Below, piece after piece: positions 1-8,189 of a stretch of DNA of 64,000 nucleotides. The notes under the pieces are model-generated. The model saw nothing but the letters and a program-made list of their open reading frames with translations, was not told the origin of the DNA and did no database searches. The translations under genes and the position numbers were made by a program. Source of the DNA: Solirubrobacteraceae bacterium (GTDB lineage: Bacteria > Actinomycetota > Thermoleophilia > Solirubrobacterales > Solirubrobacteraceae); NCBI GenBank assembly GCA_017744415.1, contig JAGIBJ010000084.1:1-64000 (forward strand), written 5' to 3'. How positions within the stretch are numbered: position 1 is the first letter of the stretch; every line of letters starts with the position of its first letter.

Positions 1-1
1 G

Positions 2-325
2 ACAGCCCCGGGCGGGAACGCCGGCCCCGCGACGGGCGGCGGCGCCGGGCCGACAGTCACCACCCTCGCGGCGCGTGGCACGCGGCGCGCCGAGGTGCTC
101 CGCTCGGGCGTCAAGCTCACCGTTCGCTGCAGCTCGGGCCGGCTCGACCTGCGCGCGATGCTTGGGAAGACGGTCGTCGCCCGCGGGCGCGCCACCTGCA
201 CCGGCGTTGAAAAGCGCGCCACACTCACCCTCACCAAGGCGGGCCGCACGCGGCTGCGCGCGATCCGCAGGCCCGTGCTGCGCGTCACCGCTGGCACGGC
301 GAGCCTCCGGCTCGCGCTCAGGTAG
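2..325 (+). CDS. C-terminal part of a secreted-type hypothetical protein (5' truncated by window edge)
   Basis: The frame is open from base 2 and ends at TAG 323-325, giving about 107 residues with no start inside the window. It begins in a Gly/Ala/Pro-rich linker and then has a short beta-rich module with two cysteines (VRCSSG and ATCTGV) and many Arg/Lys/Thr residues, ending RLALR. Basic modules of this kind are common at the C-termini of secreted proteins in this type of actinobacterium, but I cannot name a family. The last 8 bases overlap the end of the converging EamA gene. The function is unknown. Confidence 0.6.
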   Translation, partial: TAPGGNAGPATGGGAGPTVTTLAARGTRRAEVLRSGVKLTVRCSSGRLDLRAMLGKTVVARGRATCTGVEKRATLTLTKAGRTRLRAIRRPVLRVTAGTASLRLALR

Positions 326-1334
326 TCGGGGCGCTACGTACCCTGGGCCCCGCGGCCGCCGCCTCCACGGTGGCGGCCGCGGCGGCACGTGCGGCCACTC
401 GGTTCGCGCCGATGATCGCGAGGATCGTGAGCACGGCACCGGCGAGCTCGCCCGCGGCCGGGTCATAGCCCTGCCCAATGGCGACGGCGAAACTCGTGAC
501 CGGCACGAGGTTCATGAACAGCGACCCCGTGGAGGGTCCGAGCCGCCGCACGCCCTCGTTCCACGACAGCACCGCAACGAGCGCGCCGAACACGATCACG
601 TAGAGGATGGGGAGCCACTCCGCGCCCACATCGCCCAGCGACGGGAGGGTCGTCCAGCCGGCGGCATCCGACACGGCCGTGATCGCGACGATCGAGATCG
701 TGCCCGCTGGCGCGGTGAGCGCCGTATAGCGCAGTGGCGAGAGTTCCGCGTGGCCGGCGGCGCCGAGCGTGTAGAGCACCCAACCGACGACGCCTCCGAG
801 CACCAGGAGATCGCCGACGTTGGCGTGCGCCGCGATCGAGAGCGGATCGCCCTGCCCGAGCACCATGGCGACGCCGAGGAGCGCAAGCAGGATGAACGCC
901 AGCACGCCCGGCGCCGGGCGTATGCCGTCGCGCAGCCAGCGCAGGCCGACCGTGACGAGCGGCGCGAGCGCCACGATGAGCGCGGCGTTCTGCGGCTCGG
1001 TGTACGTGAGGGCGACGTACGCGAGCAGGTTGAAGCCGGCGAAACCCAGCGTCCCGAGCCAGAAGAGCCGTAGGAAGCGGCCCTCGTAGCGCAACGCCTG
1101 GCGTCCCTCGACCTTCCAGAGCAGCAGGAGGAGCAGCGGACTCGCACCGAGGTAACGGAGCGCGGTGAGGTTGAAGGCGTCGATGCGCTCGATCACGCCG
1201 GCGGCGATCGGAAACATCAGGCCCCAGGCGAGCGCCGCCGTGATCGAGAAGCCGGCATCGGCCGCGCGGCGCCGCTCCACGGCGGCGACCGGCGTGACAC
1301 CCGGTTCGTTGGTTCGATCCATATCGAACTTCAT
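318..1334 (-). CDS. EamA/DMT-family membrane transporter
   Basis: About 338 residues with ten hydrophobic segments arranged as two five-helix EamA halves, as in the drug/metabolite transporter (RhaT/YdcZ-like) superfamily. It probably exports a small metabolite or drug across the cytoplasmic membrane; the substrate cannot be read from sequence. Recognisable pieces are the first helix AALAWGLMFPIAAGV, the TYTEPQNAALIVALAPL segment of the first half, and the second-half helix GALVAVLSWNEGVRRLGP. Three starts are possible (GTG 1343, ATG 1334, ATG 1322), none with a clear ribosome site; 1334 is a compromise. It is divergent from an ArsR-type regulator 52 bp away with a palindrome between them, so regulation by that neighbour is likely. 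Confidence 0.9.
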   Translation of the reverse strand: MKFDMDRTNEPGVTPVAAVERRRAADAGFSITAALAWGLMFPIAAGVIERIDAFNLTALRYLGASPLLLLLLWKVEGRQALRYEGRFLRLFWLGTLGFAGFNLLAYVALTYTEPQNAALIVALAPLVTVGLRWLRDGIRPAPGVLAFILLALLGVAMVLGQGDPLSIAAHANVGDLLVLGGVVGWVLYTLGAAGHAELSPLRYTALTAPAGTISIVAITAVSDAAGWTTLPSLGDVGAEWLPILYVIVFGALVAVLSWNEGVRRLGPSTGSLFMNLVPVTSFAVAIGQGYDPAAGELAGAVLTILAIIGANRVAARAAAAATVEAAAAGPRVRSAPTT

Positions 1335-1353
1335 GTTGGTCACGGTAGCAGGG

Positions 1354-1371
1354 GTTCGACGTTGATCGAAC
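1354..1371. promoter_or_regulatory. Inverted repeat, candidate operator of the ArsR-like regulator
   Basis: Perfect 6-bp arms GTTCGA (1354-1359) and TCGAAC (1366-1371) with a 6-bp spacer, in the 52-bp gap between the divergent transporter and regulator starts. A further CGAT-N4-ATCG dyad follows at 1371-1382. Position and symmetry suit a dimeric winged-helix repressor. The assignment is inferred. Confidence 0.45.
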
Positions 1372-1386
1372 GATTATGATCGTGGA

Positions 1387-1695
1387 GTGACCGATCTGCC
1401 GGAACCCGACGCGGACGAGCTCGAGCTCACCACCGTGCTCAGCGCGCTGGCCGACGACGTGCGCCTCGTGATCGTGCGTCACCTGGCCGCGGCTGGCGAA
1501 CAGGCCTGCGGCACTCTCGAGCTCGGCATCTCGAAGGCGACGCGTTCCCACCATTTTCGCGTGCTGCGCGAGAGCGGCGTGACCCACACGCGCATCGTGG
1601 GCACCCGTCGCCTCGTCACGCTCCGCCGCGACGATCTCGATGAGCGCTTTCCGGGGCTGCTCGACGCGCTCTTCGCCGCCACGCCGGCCCGCTGA
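1387..1695 (+). CDS. ArsR-family winged-helix transcriptional regulator
   Basis: 102 residues from GTG 1387. The central part has the ArsR layout: a helix with LSALADDVRLVIVRHLA, then a recognition helix region SKATRSHHFRVLRESGVTHTR, then a beta wing GTRRLVTLRRDDL. No metal-binding ELCVCDL-type cysteine motif is present; the only Cys is in QACGTLELG at the position where that motif normally lies, so it is probably not a classical metal sensor. It likely binds the inverted repeat just upstream and controls itself and the divergent EamA transporter. The M1-like peptidase starts 8 bp downstream on the same strand. Confidence 0.88.
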   Translation: MTDLPEPDADELELTTVLSALADDVRLVIVRHLAAAGEQACGTLELGISKATRSHHFRVLRESGVTHTRIVGTRRLVTLRRDDLDERFPGLLDALFAATPAR

Positions 1696-1703
1696 ACCTG
1701 CAC

Positions 1704-3047
1704 GTGGCCCGCTCCGCCCTGCTCTCCCTGCTCGCCTGCGCGCTCCTGTGCGCGAGCGTGCCGGCAGCGCGTGCCGCCGGGACCATCCTGCCGCCGCTCG
1801 ACGATGCCGTCTCGTACGGCGCCGATCTCACGGCCAGCGGCACCGGGCGCACGTGGACCGGGACGGAGTCGATCGTCGCCCGCAACGACGGCCGCTCACC
1901 GACCGATCGACTCTGGATCCGCCTGTGGGGCAACGGCCCGAAGGGCTGCTCGCCCCGCGCCGTGACGGCCACGATCACCAGCGGCGGGCGCCGCGGCCGA
2001 CTGATCCGGGACTGCACGGCGATGGAGGTGATCCTCCCCACCCCGCTCGCCCCCGGCGCCGCCACCACGATCACGCTGGCGCTCACGATCACCGCCCCCA
2101 ACCTCTCCGATCGTTTCGGCGCGGCCGACGACATCGACCTCTTCGGCAACGCCCTGCCGGTGCTCGCCCAGCGCGACCGCAAGGCCTGGCGGTTGCCGAG
2201 CTACTCGCCGTACGGCGAGAGCTGGGTGACCACCTGGGCGAGGTTCGCGCTCACGCTCCACCACCCGGCGGCGCTCAAGGTCGCCGCGGCGGGCTCCACC
2301 ACCACGACGCCCGACCCGAACGGCGCGACGGCCACGACCACGAGCGTCGTCGACGCCCGCGACACCTTCTGGGCGATCGGCGCGATGGAAGAAGTGCAGC
2401 GCACCACCGCCCGCGGCGTGAAGATCCGGGCCTGGTCGCCCGTCGAGGCCGGCGGCGACCGCGACGACGCCGCCGCCGGTGCCGCGAGCGCGATGGAGGA
2501 GATCGAACGGCACCTCCCGGCCTACCCCTACCCCGAGTACGACGTGATCGTCGCCCGGATCCAGGCCGGGGGCGGCATGGAATACCCGACCGTGGTGATC
2601 ACCGACGGCACCGACGACGTCACCCGGCACGAAACCGGCCACCAGTGGTTCTACGGGCTCGTCGGCGACGACCAGTACCGCGAGCCCTGGGTCGACGAGG
2701 GCCTCACCAGCTTCCTCGAGGTCTACTGGACGTCATCGAACTCGCAGCAAACGCCGGCGTGCTACCCGTCCCGGCGGTTCACCGTGAAGGACCCGGCGAC
2801 GTTCATCACGAGCTCGATGACCTACTGGAACCGGCACGTGGGGCAGTACGGGCTCGCGTACGACAATCCGGCCTGTGCGCTTCGCGAGGCGCGCTCGAAG
2901 CTCGGCGACGCGAAGTTCACGGCAGTGATGCGCGGCCTCGTCACCAGGTACGAGCGGCGGATCATGACCGGCGCCGACGTCCGCCGGGCCTTCGGCAAGC
3001 GGCTGAGCTCGCTGTGGCCGAAGTGGGGCCTCGCCCCCGGCCGCTAG
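1704..3047 (+). CDS. Secreted M1-family (gluzincin) metallopeptidase-like protein
   Basis: 447 residues from GTG 1704. An N-terminal signal peptide (hydrophobic stretch ALLSLLACALLCASVP, cleavage near AARA-AG) directs export. The catalytic zinc motif HETGH is followed after exactly 18 residues by the third ligand in WVDEG, the M1 HExxH-x18-E signature; upstream GGGMEYP matches the substrate-binding GxMEN motif with Tyr in place of Asn. It is shorter than full M1 aminopeptidases (600-900 residues) and ends soon after the catalytic domain, so it may be a single-domain exopeptidase. It follows the ArsR gene by 8 bp and converges on the fasciclin gene. Peptidase activity is inferred from intact motifs. 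Confidence 0.85.
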   Translation: MARSALLSLLACALLCASVPAARAAGTILPPLDDAVSYGADLTASGTGRTWTGTESIVARNDGRSPTDRLWIRLWGNGPKGCSPRAVTATITSGGRRGRLIRDCTAMEVILPTPLAPGAATTITLALTITAPNLSDRFGAADDIDLFGNALPVLAQRDRKAWRLPSYSPYGESWVTTWARFALTLHHPAALKVAAAGSTTTTPDPNGATATTTSVVDARDTFWAIGAMEEVQRTTARGVKIRAWSPVEAGGDRDDAAAGAASAMEEIERHLPAYPYPEYDVIVARIQAGGGMEYPTVVITDGTDDVTRHETGHQWFYGLVGDDQYREPWVDEGLTSFLEVYWTSSNSQQTPACYPSRRFTVKDPATFITSSMTYWNRHVGQYGLAYDNPACALREARSKLGDAKFTAVMRGLVTRYERRIMTGADVRRAFGKRLSSLWPKWGLAPGR

Positions 3048-3057
3048 CCGCCCGGGC

Positions 3058-3708
3058 TCAGGCGCCCGTCTTCGGCTTGAGCACGGTGTCGATCGTGTGG
3101 ATGATGCCGTTGCTCGCTTTGGCGTTCGGCACCAGGATCACGCCCTTCGTGAGGCTGTTGCCGATCGTGTACTGGCCGTCCCTGATGGAGACGCGCAGTC
3201 GCGTGCCCTGAAGCGTTGTGAGGAGCTGCCCATCTCGCAGCGACTTCTCGCGGATGCGGCCCTTCACGATGTGGAACTTCAGGATGTTCTGGAGTGCGAC
3301 CTTGCCGGTCGGCTGAAGGAGCGCGTCGAGCTGGGTGCCCAGCTTAGTGAACGCGTCGTTGTTGGGCGCGAACAGCGTGTAGTCGCCGGAGTCGAGCGTG
3401 TCGGCGAGCGCGGCGGCGTTCACGACGGTCGAGAGCGTGCGCAGGTCCGGGTTCTTGCTGAGCTGCGTCGTGATCGAGTCCTCCGTCGTGATGCCGGTGT
3501 CGGCGTGCGGGGTCTCGGAGGTCGTGGTCGGCGTCGTGGTGCCGTCGAGCGTGCCGTCGTCACCGGTGCCGGTGTCGGGCTGCTCGTCGACCGCCGCGCC
3601 GGTGATTGGCGTCGCGGTCGCCGCCGGATCTTCGTCGCTTCCGCCGCAGCCGGTGCCCGCGAGTGCGAGCAGGATCAATGCCGGGATGACGGCGTGGCGT
3701 GCGCGCAT
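3058..3708 (-). CDS. Fasciclin (FAS1) domain lipoprotein
   Basis: 216 residues from ATG 3708. The N-terminus is a lipoprotein signal with lipobox LAGTGC (Cys about residue 20), followed by a Thr/Asp-rich low-complexity linker of about 50 residues. The rest is one FAS1 domain, shown by YTLFAPNNDAF, ILKFHIVKG and the terminal NGIIHTIDTVL motif. FAS1 domains mediate surface adhesion and protein contacts, so this is probably an outer-membrane-face anchored adhesion or matrix protein. The open frame extends far upstream, but that part is the shadow of the neighbouring transglycosylase; the lipobox fixes the start. It converges with the M1-like peptidase 10 bp away. Confidence 0.9.
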   Translation of the reverse strand: MRARHAVIPALILLALAGTGCGGSDEDPAATATPITGAAVDEQPDTGTGDDGTLDGTTTPTTTSETPHADTGITTEDSITTQLSKNPDLRTLSTVVNAAALADTLDSGDYTLFAPNNDAFTKLGTQLDALLQPTGKVALQNILKFHIVKGRIREKSLRDGQLLTTLQGTRLRVSIRDGQYTIGNSLTKGVILVPNAKASNGIIHTIDTVLKPKTGA

Positions 3709-3775
3709 GGTGAGGCGGAACTCCAGGGTGATCAGCAAGTGGTGCAGCCGGCGGCTGCGGCGCACAGAGCGTAGC

Positions 3776-3789
3776 TCGCCCGAAGGCGA
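3776..3789 (-). other. UUCG-loop hairpin between transglycosylase and fasciclin gene
   Basis: On the minus strand a 5-bp stem TCGCC/GGCGA encloses a TTCG tetraloop, an unusually stable small RNA hairpin. It lies in the 121-bp gap between the transglycosylase stop (3830) and the fasciclin start (3708). A second 6-bp dyad (GCAGCC/GGCTGC) lies at about 3744-3758. It could be a weak terminator or a leader structure; no T-run follows it. Confidence 0.35.
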
Positions 3790-3829
3790 CGCGGAGCCGC
3801 CTGGCGGAGATAGCCGGATTGGCGCCCGC

Positions 3830-4453
3830 TCAGCGTGGATCCGGGAGGCCGAGCTCGCGCCACCACTGCTCGCGGTAGCGCGCCTGGGCGTCGAGCACCT
3901 TGCCCACGTACTCGCGGGTTTCGGTGAACGGGATCGCGTCGACCGTGAAGTCTTCGCCGCGCGCCTTCGACTCGGCGACCCACCGTTCAACGTTGCCTTC
4001 GCCACCGTTGTACGCCGCCAGCCCGAGGAGCACGTTTGCGTCAAAGCGGCGCAAGAGATAGCGGAGGTACCACGTGCCGTACGCGATGTTGATCTGCGGG
4101 GTCGCGAGGTCACGGGTCTCGAAGCGCACGCCGCCGCTCTTGTGCGCGATGAAGTCGGCCGTCGCCGGCGTGATCTGCATCAGCCCGACCGCTCCGGCCG
4201 GCGAGTCGCGCGGGCGGAAGTGCGTCTCCGTGTAGATCACGGCGGCGATGAGCGACGGATCGATGCCCTTGTCCCGCGATTGCTGACGGATGATGTCGTC
4301 GTGCTGGAGCGGGAGCCGGAGCTCCTTCACCGCGTGGCGGAAGTAGGGGCGCAGCGCAAGGTAGCCGCCCGCGCCGATCATCACGGCGGCGAGCAGCCAG
4401 ACCGTCAGACGGCGTGCGCGCGTGGGCGCCTTCCGGCGCGTGCTGGGGGCCAC
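3830..4453 (-). CDS. Lytic transglycosylase (SLT domain), membrane-anchored
   Basis: 207 residues from GTG 4453. An N-terminal basic stretch and one transmembrane segment (LTVWLLAAVMIGAGGYLAL) anchor it, with the SLT domain outside. The catalytic Glu is in IYTETHFRP (the ESxF-like motif), followed by GAVGLMQITPATA and AYNGGEGNV, the classic motifs of family 1 lytic transglycosylases (Slt70/MltC type). It cleaves peptidoglycan between MurNAc and GlcNAc to leave 1,6-anhydro ends. It is divergent from the NlpC/P60-like gene at 4605, so two wall hydrolases share one 151-bp promoter region. Confidence 0.92.
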   Translation of the reverse strand: MAPSTRRKAPTRARRLTVWLLAAVMIGAGGYLALRPYFRHAVKELRLPLQHDDIIRQQSRDKGIDPSLIAAVIYTETHFRPRDSPAGAVGLMQITPATADFIAHKSGGVRFETRDLATPQINIAYGTWYLRYLLRRFDANVLLGLAAYNGGEGNVERWVAESKARGEDFTVDAIPFTETREYVGKVLDAQARYREQWWRELGLPDPR

Positions 4454-4470
4454 TCGTCGTAGCTTGCCAC

Positions 4471-4489
4471 GGCCGTCAGAGGAACGGCC
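4471..4489. promoter_or_regulatory. Inverted repeat in divergent wall-hydrolase promoter region
   Basis: Arms GGCCGT (4471-4476) and ACGGCC (4484-4489) with a 7-bp spacer in the 151-bp gap between the transglycosylase and NlpC/P60 starts. A second, bulged hairpin lies at about 4579-4602, next to the ATG at 4605. I compared the region with the c-di-AMP (ydaO) riboswitch that often precedes such genes and did not see its conserved blocks. Function is unknown. Confidence 0.3.
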
Positions 4490-4604
4490 TCACCGGTGTT
4501 TGTCCTGCAAGTGGGCGTGCGCCCAGGCTGCAGGGAACCGCCCGCCCTGGCGGCCGCTCCCCGCTACCGTGGGACGGCCGGCTCCGGTCGGCGACCGAGC
4601 CTCC

Positions 4605-5762
4605 ATGCCCGAATCCCGCACCCGCACCACCCCCTGGCGACGCCCAGCCGCCCTCAGCGCTGCCGCGGTGACCACCGTGGTGGCCGTGCTCGCGCAGTCG
4701 CCGGTTGACCCAAGCCAGGCCGATGTCGCCGCCGATCGCGCCGCCGCCGCCCGGGTGCGGGCAGCGATCGCCTCCGAGGAGCGCCGCATCTCCGCCACCT
4801 CGAACGGCCTCGCCTCGGCCGAGGCCCGCCTGGCCAAGCTCTCCGCCCGTGAGGCCGAGCGCCGCGACCAATTCCTGCGCGCCCAAGAGGAGCTGGTGAA
4901 CGAGCGGATCCGCCTCACCCGCCTCGAGAAGCGCTCCACCCAGGCCAAGAGCCTCCTCGGTTCCACGCTCGCCGAGAGCTACCGCCGCGGCCAGCCGGAT
5001 CTTGCGACGATCGTGGTCTCCGCCCGCGGCCTGAGCGATGCGATCGACCGCGTCGAGTACGAGCAGCGCGTGCACCGCCGCAACGCCCGCGTGCTCGAAG
5101 CGACCCGCAACGCACGTGAGGACGCGACCGAGCAGGAGGCGCGGCTCGCCAAGCAGGAGCAGAAGTTCCAGACGCTCGCCGCCGAAGCCGCGAAGGATCG
5201 CGACGCCGCCAACGCCGTGCGCACCGCCCTCTTGCGCCGCCAGGCCAAGCAGCTTGCCCGCAAGAACGGCGCGAAGAGCCAGCTCGTCACGCTCCAGGGC
5301 CGCATCCGCCGCGCCGAGCAGGCGCAGATCGCGGCCGTCCGCGCGCAGGTGAACAGCCAGGCGGCCGTCTCAGAGGCGCCGCGCATCACGGGCACGTCGA
5401 ACGCCGACGCCGTCGTCGCGCGCGTCGTCGCCGCCGCCAACCAGATCGCGACCACGCCCTACGTGTGGGGCGGCGGCCACGGCGGCTCCGCCAGCGGCGG
5501 CTACGACTGCTCCGGCTCGATCTCCTATGCCCTCGCGGCCGGCGGCCTGCTCTCCTCCCCCCTCACCTCGGGCGGCTTCATGAGCTGGGGTCTCGCCGGC
5601 GTCGGTCAGCGCATCACGATCTACGCGAACGCCGGCCACGCCTACATGTACGTCGACGGTCGCCGCTTCGACACGAGCGCGCTGCGCGCCGGCGGCACCC
5701 GCTGGACGAGCGCGGCGCGCAGCAACGCGGGCTTCGTCGCCCGCCACCCTGCCGGGCTCTAG
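4605..5762 (+). CDS. Coiled-coil NlpC/P60-like (C40) peptidoglycan hydrolase, secreted
   Basis: 385 residues from ATG 4605. A signal-like segment (LSAAAVTTVVAVLAQS) is followed by about 230 residues of Ala/Arg/Glu-rich heptads, a long coiled coil, and then a C-terminal NlpC/P60-type domain. The nucleophile is the Cys of GGYDCSGSIS and the base the His of NAGHAYMYV; the third position of the triad seems to be the Asp in RRFDTS. The architecture resembles RipA/FtsEX-activated hydrolases, where the coiled coil keeps the peptidase inactive until division. An earlier in-frame ATG at 4422 overlaps the divergent gene and gives no signal peptide. Its stop and the coaE stop share one CTAG (5759-5762). 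Confidence 0.85.
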   Translation: MPESRTRTTPWRRPAALSAAAVTTVVAVLAQSPVDPSQADVAADRAAAARVRAAIASEERRISATSNGLASAEARLAKLSAREAERRDQFLRAQEELVNERIRLTRLEKRSTQAKSLLGSTLAESYRRGQPDLATIVVSARGLSDAIDRVEYEQRVHRRNARVLEATRNAREDATEQEARLAKQEQKFQTLAAEAAKDRDAANAVRTALLRRQAKQLARKNGAKSQLVTLQGRIRRAEQAQIAAVRAQVNSQAAVSEAPRITGTSNADAVVARVVAAANQIATTPYVWGGGHGGSASGGYDCSGSISYALAAGGLLSSPLTSGGFMSWGLAGVGQRITIYANAGHAYMYVDGRRFDTSALRAGGTRWTSAARSNAGFVARHPAGL

Positions 5763-6436
5763 GCCGGCGCGAGCTGCTCGAGCAGCGCCGCGAGGCGCTC
5801 GCGCAGCTGCTCCTCGGTGCCGTCGTTGACGATCACGTGGTCGGCGCGCTCGGCCTTCTCATCCTGGCTGAGCTGCGCGGCATTCCGCTCGTCGACCGCC
5901 GCATGCCCGCGGGCTGCCGCGCGCTCTGCACGCACCGCCTCCGGCGCGATCACGGCGATCGTCGCGTCGTAGAGCCCCTGCATGCCCGCCTCGAACAGCA
6001 GCGGCGTCTCGACCACCGCCACGCGCGGCCATGCCGGCAGGTTCGGCGTGCCGACCAGCGGTTCGCTCGGGCCGTCGCCGCAGGTCTGATCGGCGCGCGA
6101 GGCGGCGTCGGCGGCAAGCCGGAACTGCCAGATGGCCTCGCCGACGAGCGGCCAGATCTGCTGCTGCAGCCACTCGCGCTCGGCTGGCTCGGGGAACACG
6201 CGCTCGGCGATCGCCTTGCGGTCGATGATGCCATCTGCGGCAAGCACGCCGTCGCCCCAGCGCTCGACCACGAGCGCGCGCAGGCGCTCACCTGCATAGA
6301 GGTCGTGGACGATCTGGTCGGCGCTAATCGTCGCGCACCCCAGCTCGCCGAGCAGGCGCAGCGCCGTCGACTTGCCCGATCCCAGGCCGCCCGTGAGTCC
6401 GATGAACGGGATCGCGTGGTCGGGTGCGACGGTCAT
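5759..6436 (-). CDS. coaE: Dephospho-CoA kinase
   Basis: 225 residues. It phosphorylates the ribose 3'-OH of dephospho-CoA, the last step of coenzyme A synthesis, in the cytosol. The P-loop GLTGGLGSGKST is at residues 13-24, followed by the substrate-lid region ISADQIVHDLYAG and the conserved VETPLLFEAGM segment. It is about the usual length (200-225), with a small insertion near residues 115-135. It lies downstream of rpsA on the same strand, a common actinobacterial order, but a strong hairpin separates the two. The 3' end converges on the NlpC/P60 gene with overlapping stops. Confidence 0.95.
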   Translation of the reverse strand: MTVAPDHAIPFIGLTGGLGSGKSTALRLLGELGCATISADQIVHDLYAGERLRALVVERWGDGVLAADGIIDRKAIAERVFPEPAEREWLQQQIWPLVGEAIWQFRLAADAASRADQTCGDGPSEPLVGTPNLPAWPRVAVVETPLLFEAGMQGLYDATIAVIAPEAVRAERAAARGHAAVDERNAAQLSQDEKAERADHVIVNDGTEEQLRERLAALLEQLAPA

Positions 6437-6491
6437 GCGCGCCGCAGGTTAACGACCGCGCCGCTCCCGAGCCCACTGGCCGCAGAACGAC

Positions 6492-6530
6492 CGCGGCCGC
6501 CGCCCACCGAGCAGGTGGACGGCGGCCGCG
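6492..6530 (-). terminator. Strong hairpin after rpsA, probable transcription terminator
   Basis: A 17-bp stem with one mismatch (6492-6508 paired with 6514-6530) and a 5-nt loop lies between the rpsA stop (6554) and the coaE start (6436). The stem is almost entirely G+C. There is no proper T-run, as usual in high-GC actinobacteria, so termination or mRNA 3'-end protection is inferred from stem strength and position. Confidence 0.65.
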
Positions 6531-6553
6531 ATGCAGCTCGGATGAGCGTGGCG

Positions 6554-7948
6554 CTAGGCCTCGGTGGAGGCGTCGCCCTCAGCAGCGGCGTCGGCGTCAG
6601 CGTCGTCGCTCGCGACGGGAGCCTCCGCGACGTCGCCCTCGGCGATCTCGCCCTCGACATCAGCCTCGACCTCGGCGACCGCCTCGACGTCGCCCTCGAC
6701 GATCTCCGTCGTGTCAACGGCGACCGGCTCGTCGCTGGCGGCGTAGTCGCTGTAGTCAGCGGCGTCGTAGCCCTCGTCGGTGACCTCGTCGTAGCCGTCC
6801 TCGAGCGTGCGGGTCGGGAGCACCTGGCCCTCGACGCGCTTCACCGAGAGGCTGAGGCGACGACGCTCGTCGTCGATCTCGAGCACCTTGACCTTGACCG
6901 TGTCGCCCGGGGCGACCACCTCACGCGGGTTCTCCACGTGGTGACCGGCGAGCTCGGAGATGTGCACGAGGCCCTCGACGCCGTCGAGGATCTCGACGAA
7001 CGCACCGAAGGTGACGACCTTCGTGACCGTGCCCTCGAGCTCGTCGCCCACGTTGTACGTGTCGACGACGCGCTGCCACGGATCCTCCTGGGTCTGCTTG
7101 AGACCGAGGGAGATGCGCTGGCGCTCGCGATCGATGTCGAGCACCTTGACCTGAACCGTCTCACCGATCGAGAGCAGCTCGCTCGGGTGGTTGACGTGCG
7201 ACCACGACAGCTCGGAGATGTGGATGAGTCCGTCGATGCCGGCGAGATCGACGAACGCGCCGAAGTCGACGATGTTCGAGATCTGACCCTCGACCACGTC
7301 GCCGGGGTGCAGGCGATCCAGGATCTCCTGGCGCTGCTCCTTGCGCTCCTCCTCGAGCACAGCGCGGCGGCTGAGCACGACGTTGTTGCGCTGGCGGTTG
7401 AGCTCGATGACGCGGCACTCGATGGTGGTGCCCATGAACTCGTCGAGGTTCGCCACGCGGCGGATGTCGACGAGCGAAGCCGGGAGGAAGCCGCGGATGC
7501 CGAGGTCGAGGATGAGGCCACCCTTGACGACCTCGATCACGTTGCCCTCGACAGCCTCGCCGGACTCGGCGGCGGCCTCGATACGGCGCCATGCCTTCTC
7601 GAAGCGCGCACGCTTCTTCGACATGATCAGGCGGCCGTCCTGGTCCTCCTTGATGAGGACGAGCGCATCGACCTCTTCGCCGAGCTCGACCTCGTCGGCG
7701 GGGGCGACCGACTTGCGGATCGAGAGCTCGTGCGAGGGGATGACGCCCTCGGACTTGTAGCCGATGTCGACGAGGACCTCGTCGTGGTCGATGCGGACGA
7801 CCTTGCCGGTGACGACGTCACCCTCCTTGAACGGAGTGATGGTCGCGTCGTAGTTGGGCACAATCCGGCCGTCGATCTCGAGCAGCAGCCCATCGCTGCC
7901 GGGAACGATCGTGGCGTCCGGGGTCGTAGGTGTGGCGGTCTGGGTCAT
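6554..7948 (-). CDS. rpsA: 30S ribosomal protein S1
   Basis: 464 residues from ATG 7948. Four S1 (OB-fold) RNA-binding repeats follow one another at about residues 40-110, 128-195, 212-280 and 297-366, visible as GDVVTGKVVRID, VEGNVIEVVKGG, VVEGQISNIVDFGAF and ELEGTVTKVVTFGAF. This is the four-domain actinobacterial form rather than the six-domain enterobacterial one. The last 80 residues are a low-complexity acidic tail rich in Asp, Glu, Ala and Val. S1 helps the ribosome bind and unfold mRNA. The open frame continues upstream to 8047, but the ATG at 7948 begins the conserved Thr-rich N-terminus. Confidence 0.95.
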   Translation of the reverse strand: MTQTATPTTPDATIVPGSDGLLLEIDGRIVPNYDATITPFKEGDVVTGKVVRIDHDEVLVDIGYKSEGVIPSHELSIRKSVAPADEVELGEEVDALVLIKEDQDGRLIMSKKRARFEKAWRRIEAAAESGEAVEGNVIEVVKGGLILDLGIRGFLPASLVDIRRVANLDEFMGTTIECRVIELNRQRNNVVLSRRAVLEEERKEQRQEILDRLHPGDVVEGQISNIVDFGAFVDLAGIDGLIHISELSWSHVNHPSELLSIGETVQVKVLDIDRERQRISLGLKQTQEDPWQRVVDTYNVGDELEGTVTKVVTFGAFVEILDGVEGLVHISELAGHHVENPREVVAPGDTVKVKVLEIDDERRRLSLSVKRVEGQVLPTRTLEDGYDEVTDEGYDAADYSDYAASDEPVAVDTTEIVEGDVEAVAEVEADVEGEIAEGDVAEAPVASDDADADAAAEGDASTEA

Positions 7949-8189
7949 GAACCGCGAAGAGTAGCCCATACCACTTGGCTCACGCGGCCACGTCCGCCGC
8001 CGGAAGCGCCCGGCCTCTCGGGGAATTTCCGGGCCTGGGCACACCACCCACGGCGGGGGCCCGGGTTCGCGCAGCTCCGAACACTGGTAGGAGGCGTGTA
8101 CGAACGACGAGCAAGGGCCGGGATCGGGTTTAAAGTGGCGCTACGTTCCGCGACCGCTTCGAGCGCACCTTGGCGCGTTCGGGTCCGGA

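Noticed and set aside
1296-1322. GGTTCGATCC-like T-loop suggesting a tRNA
   Set aside because: It is inside the transporter's start region and no cloverleaf can be folded around it. No other tRNA candidate was seen in the window.
4454-4604. Possible c-di-AMP (ydaO) riboswitch upstream of the NlpC/P60 gene
   Set aside because: This class often controls such genes in actinobacteria, but its conserved sequence blocks are not present.
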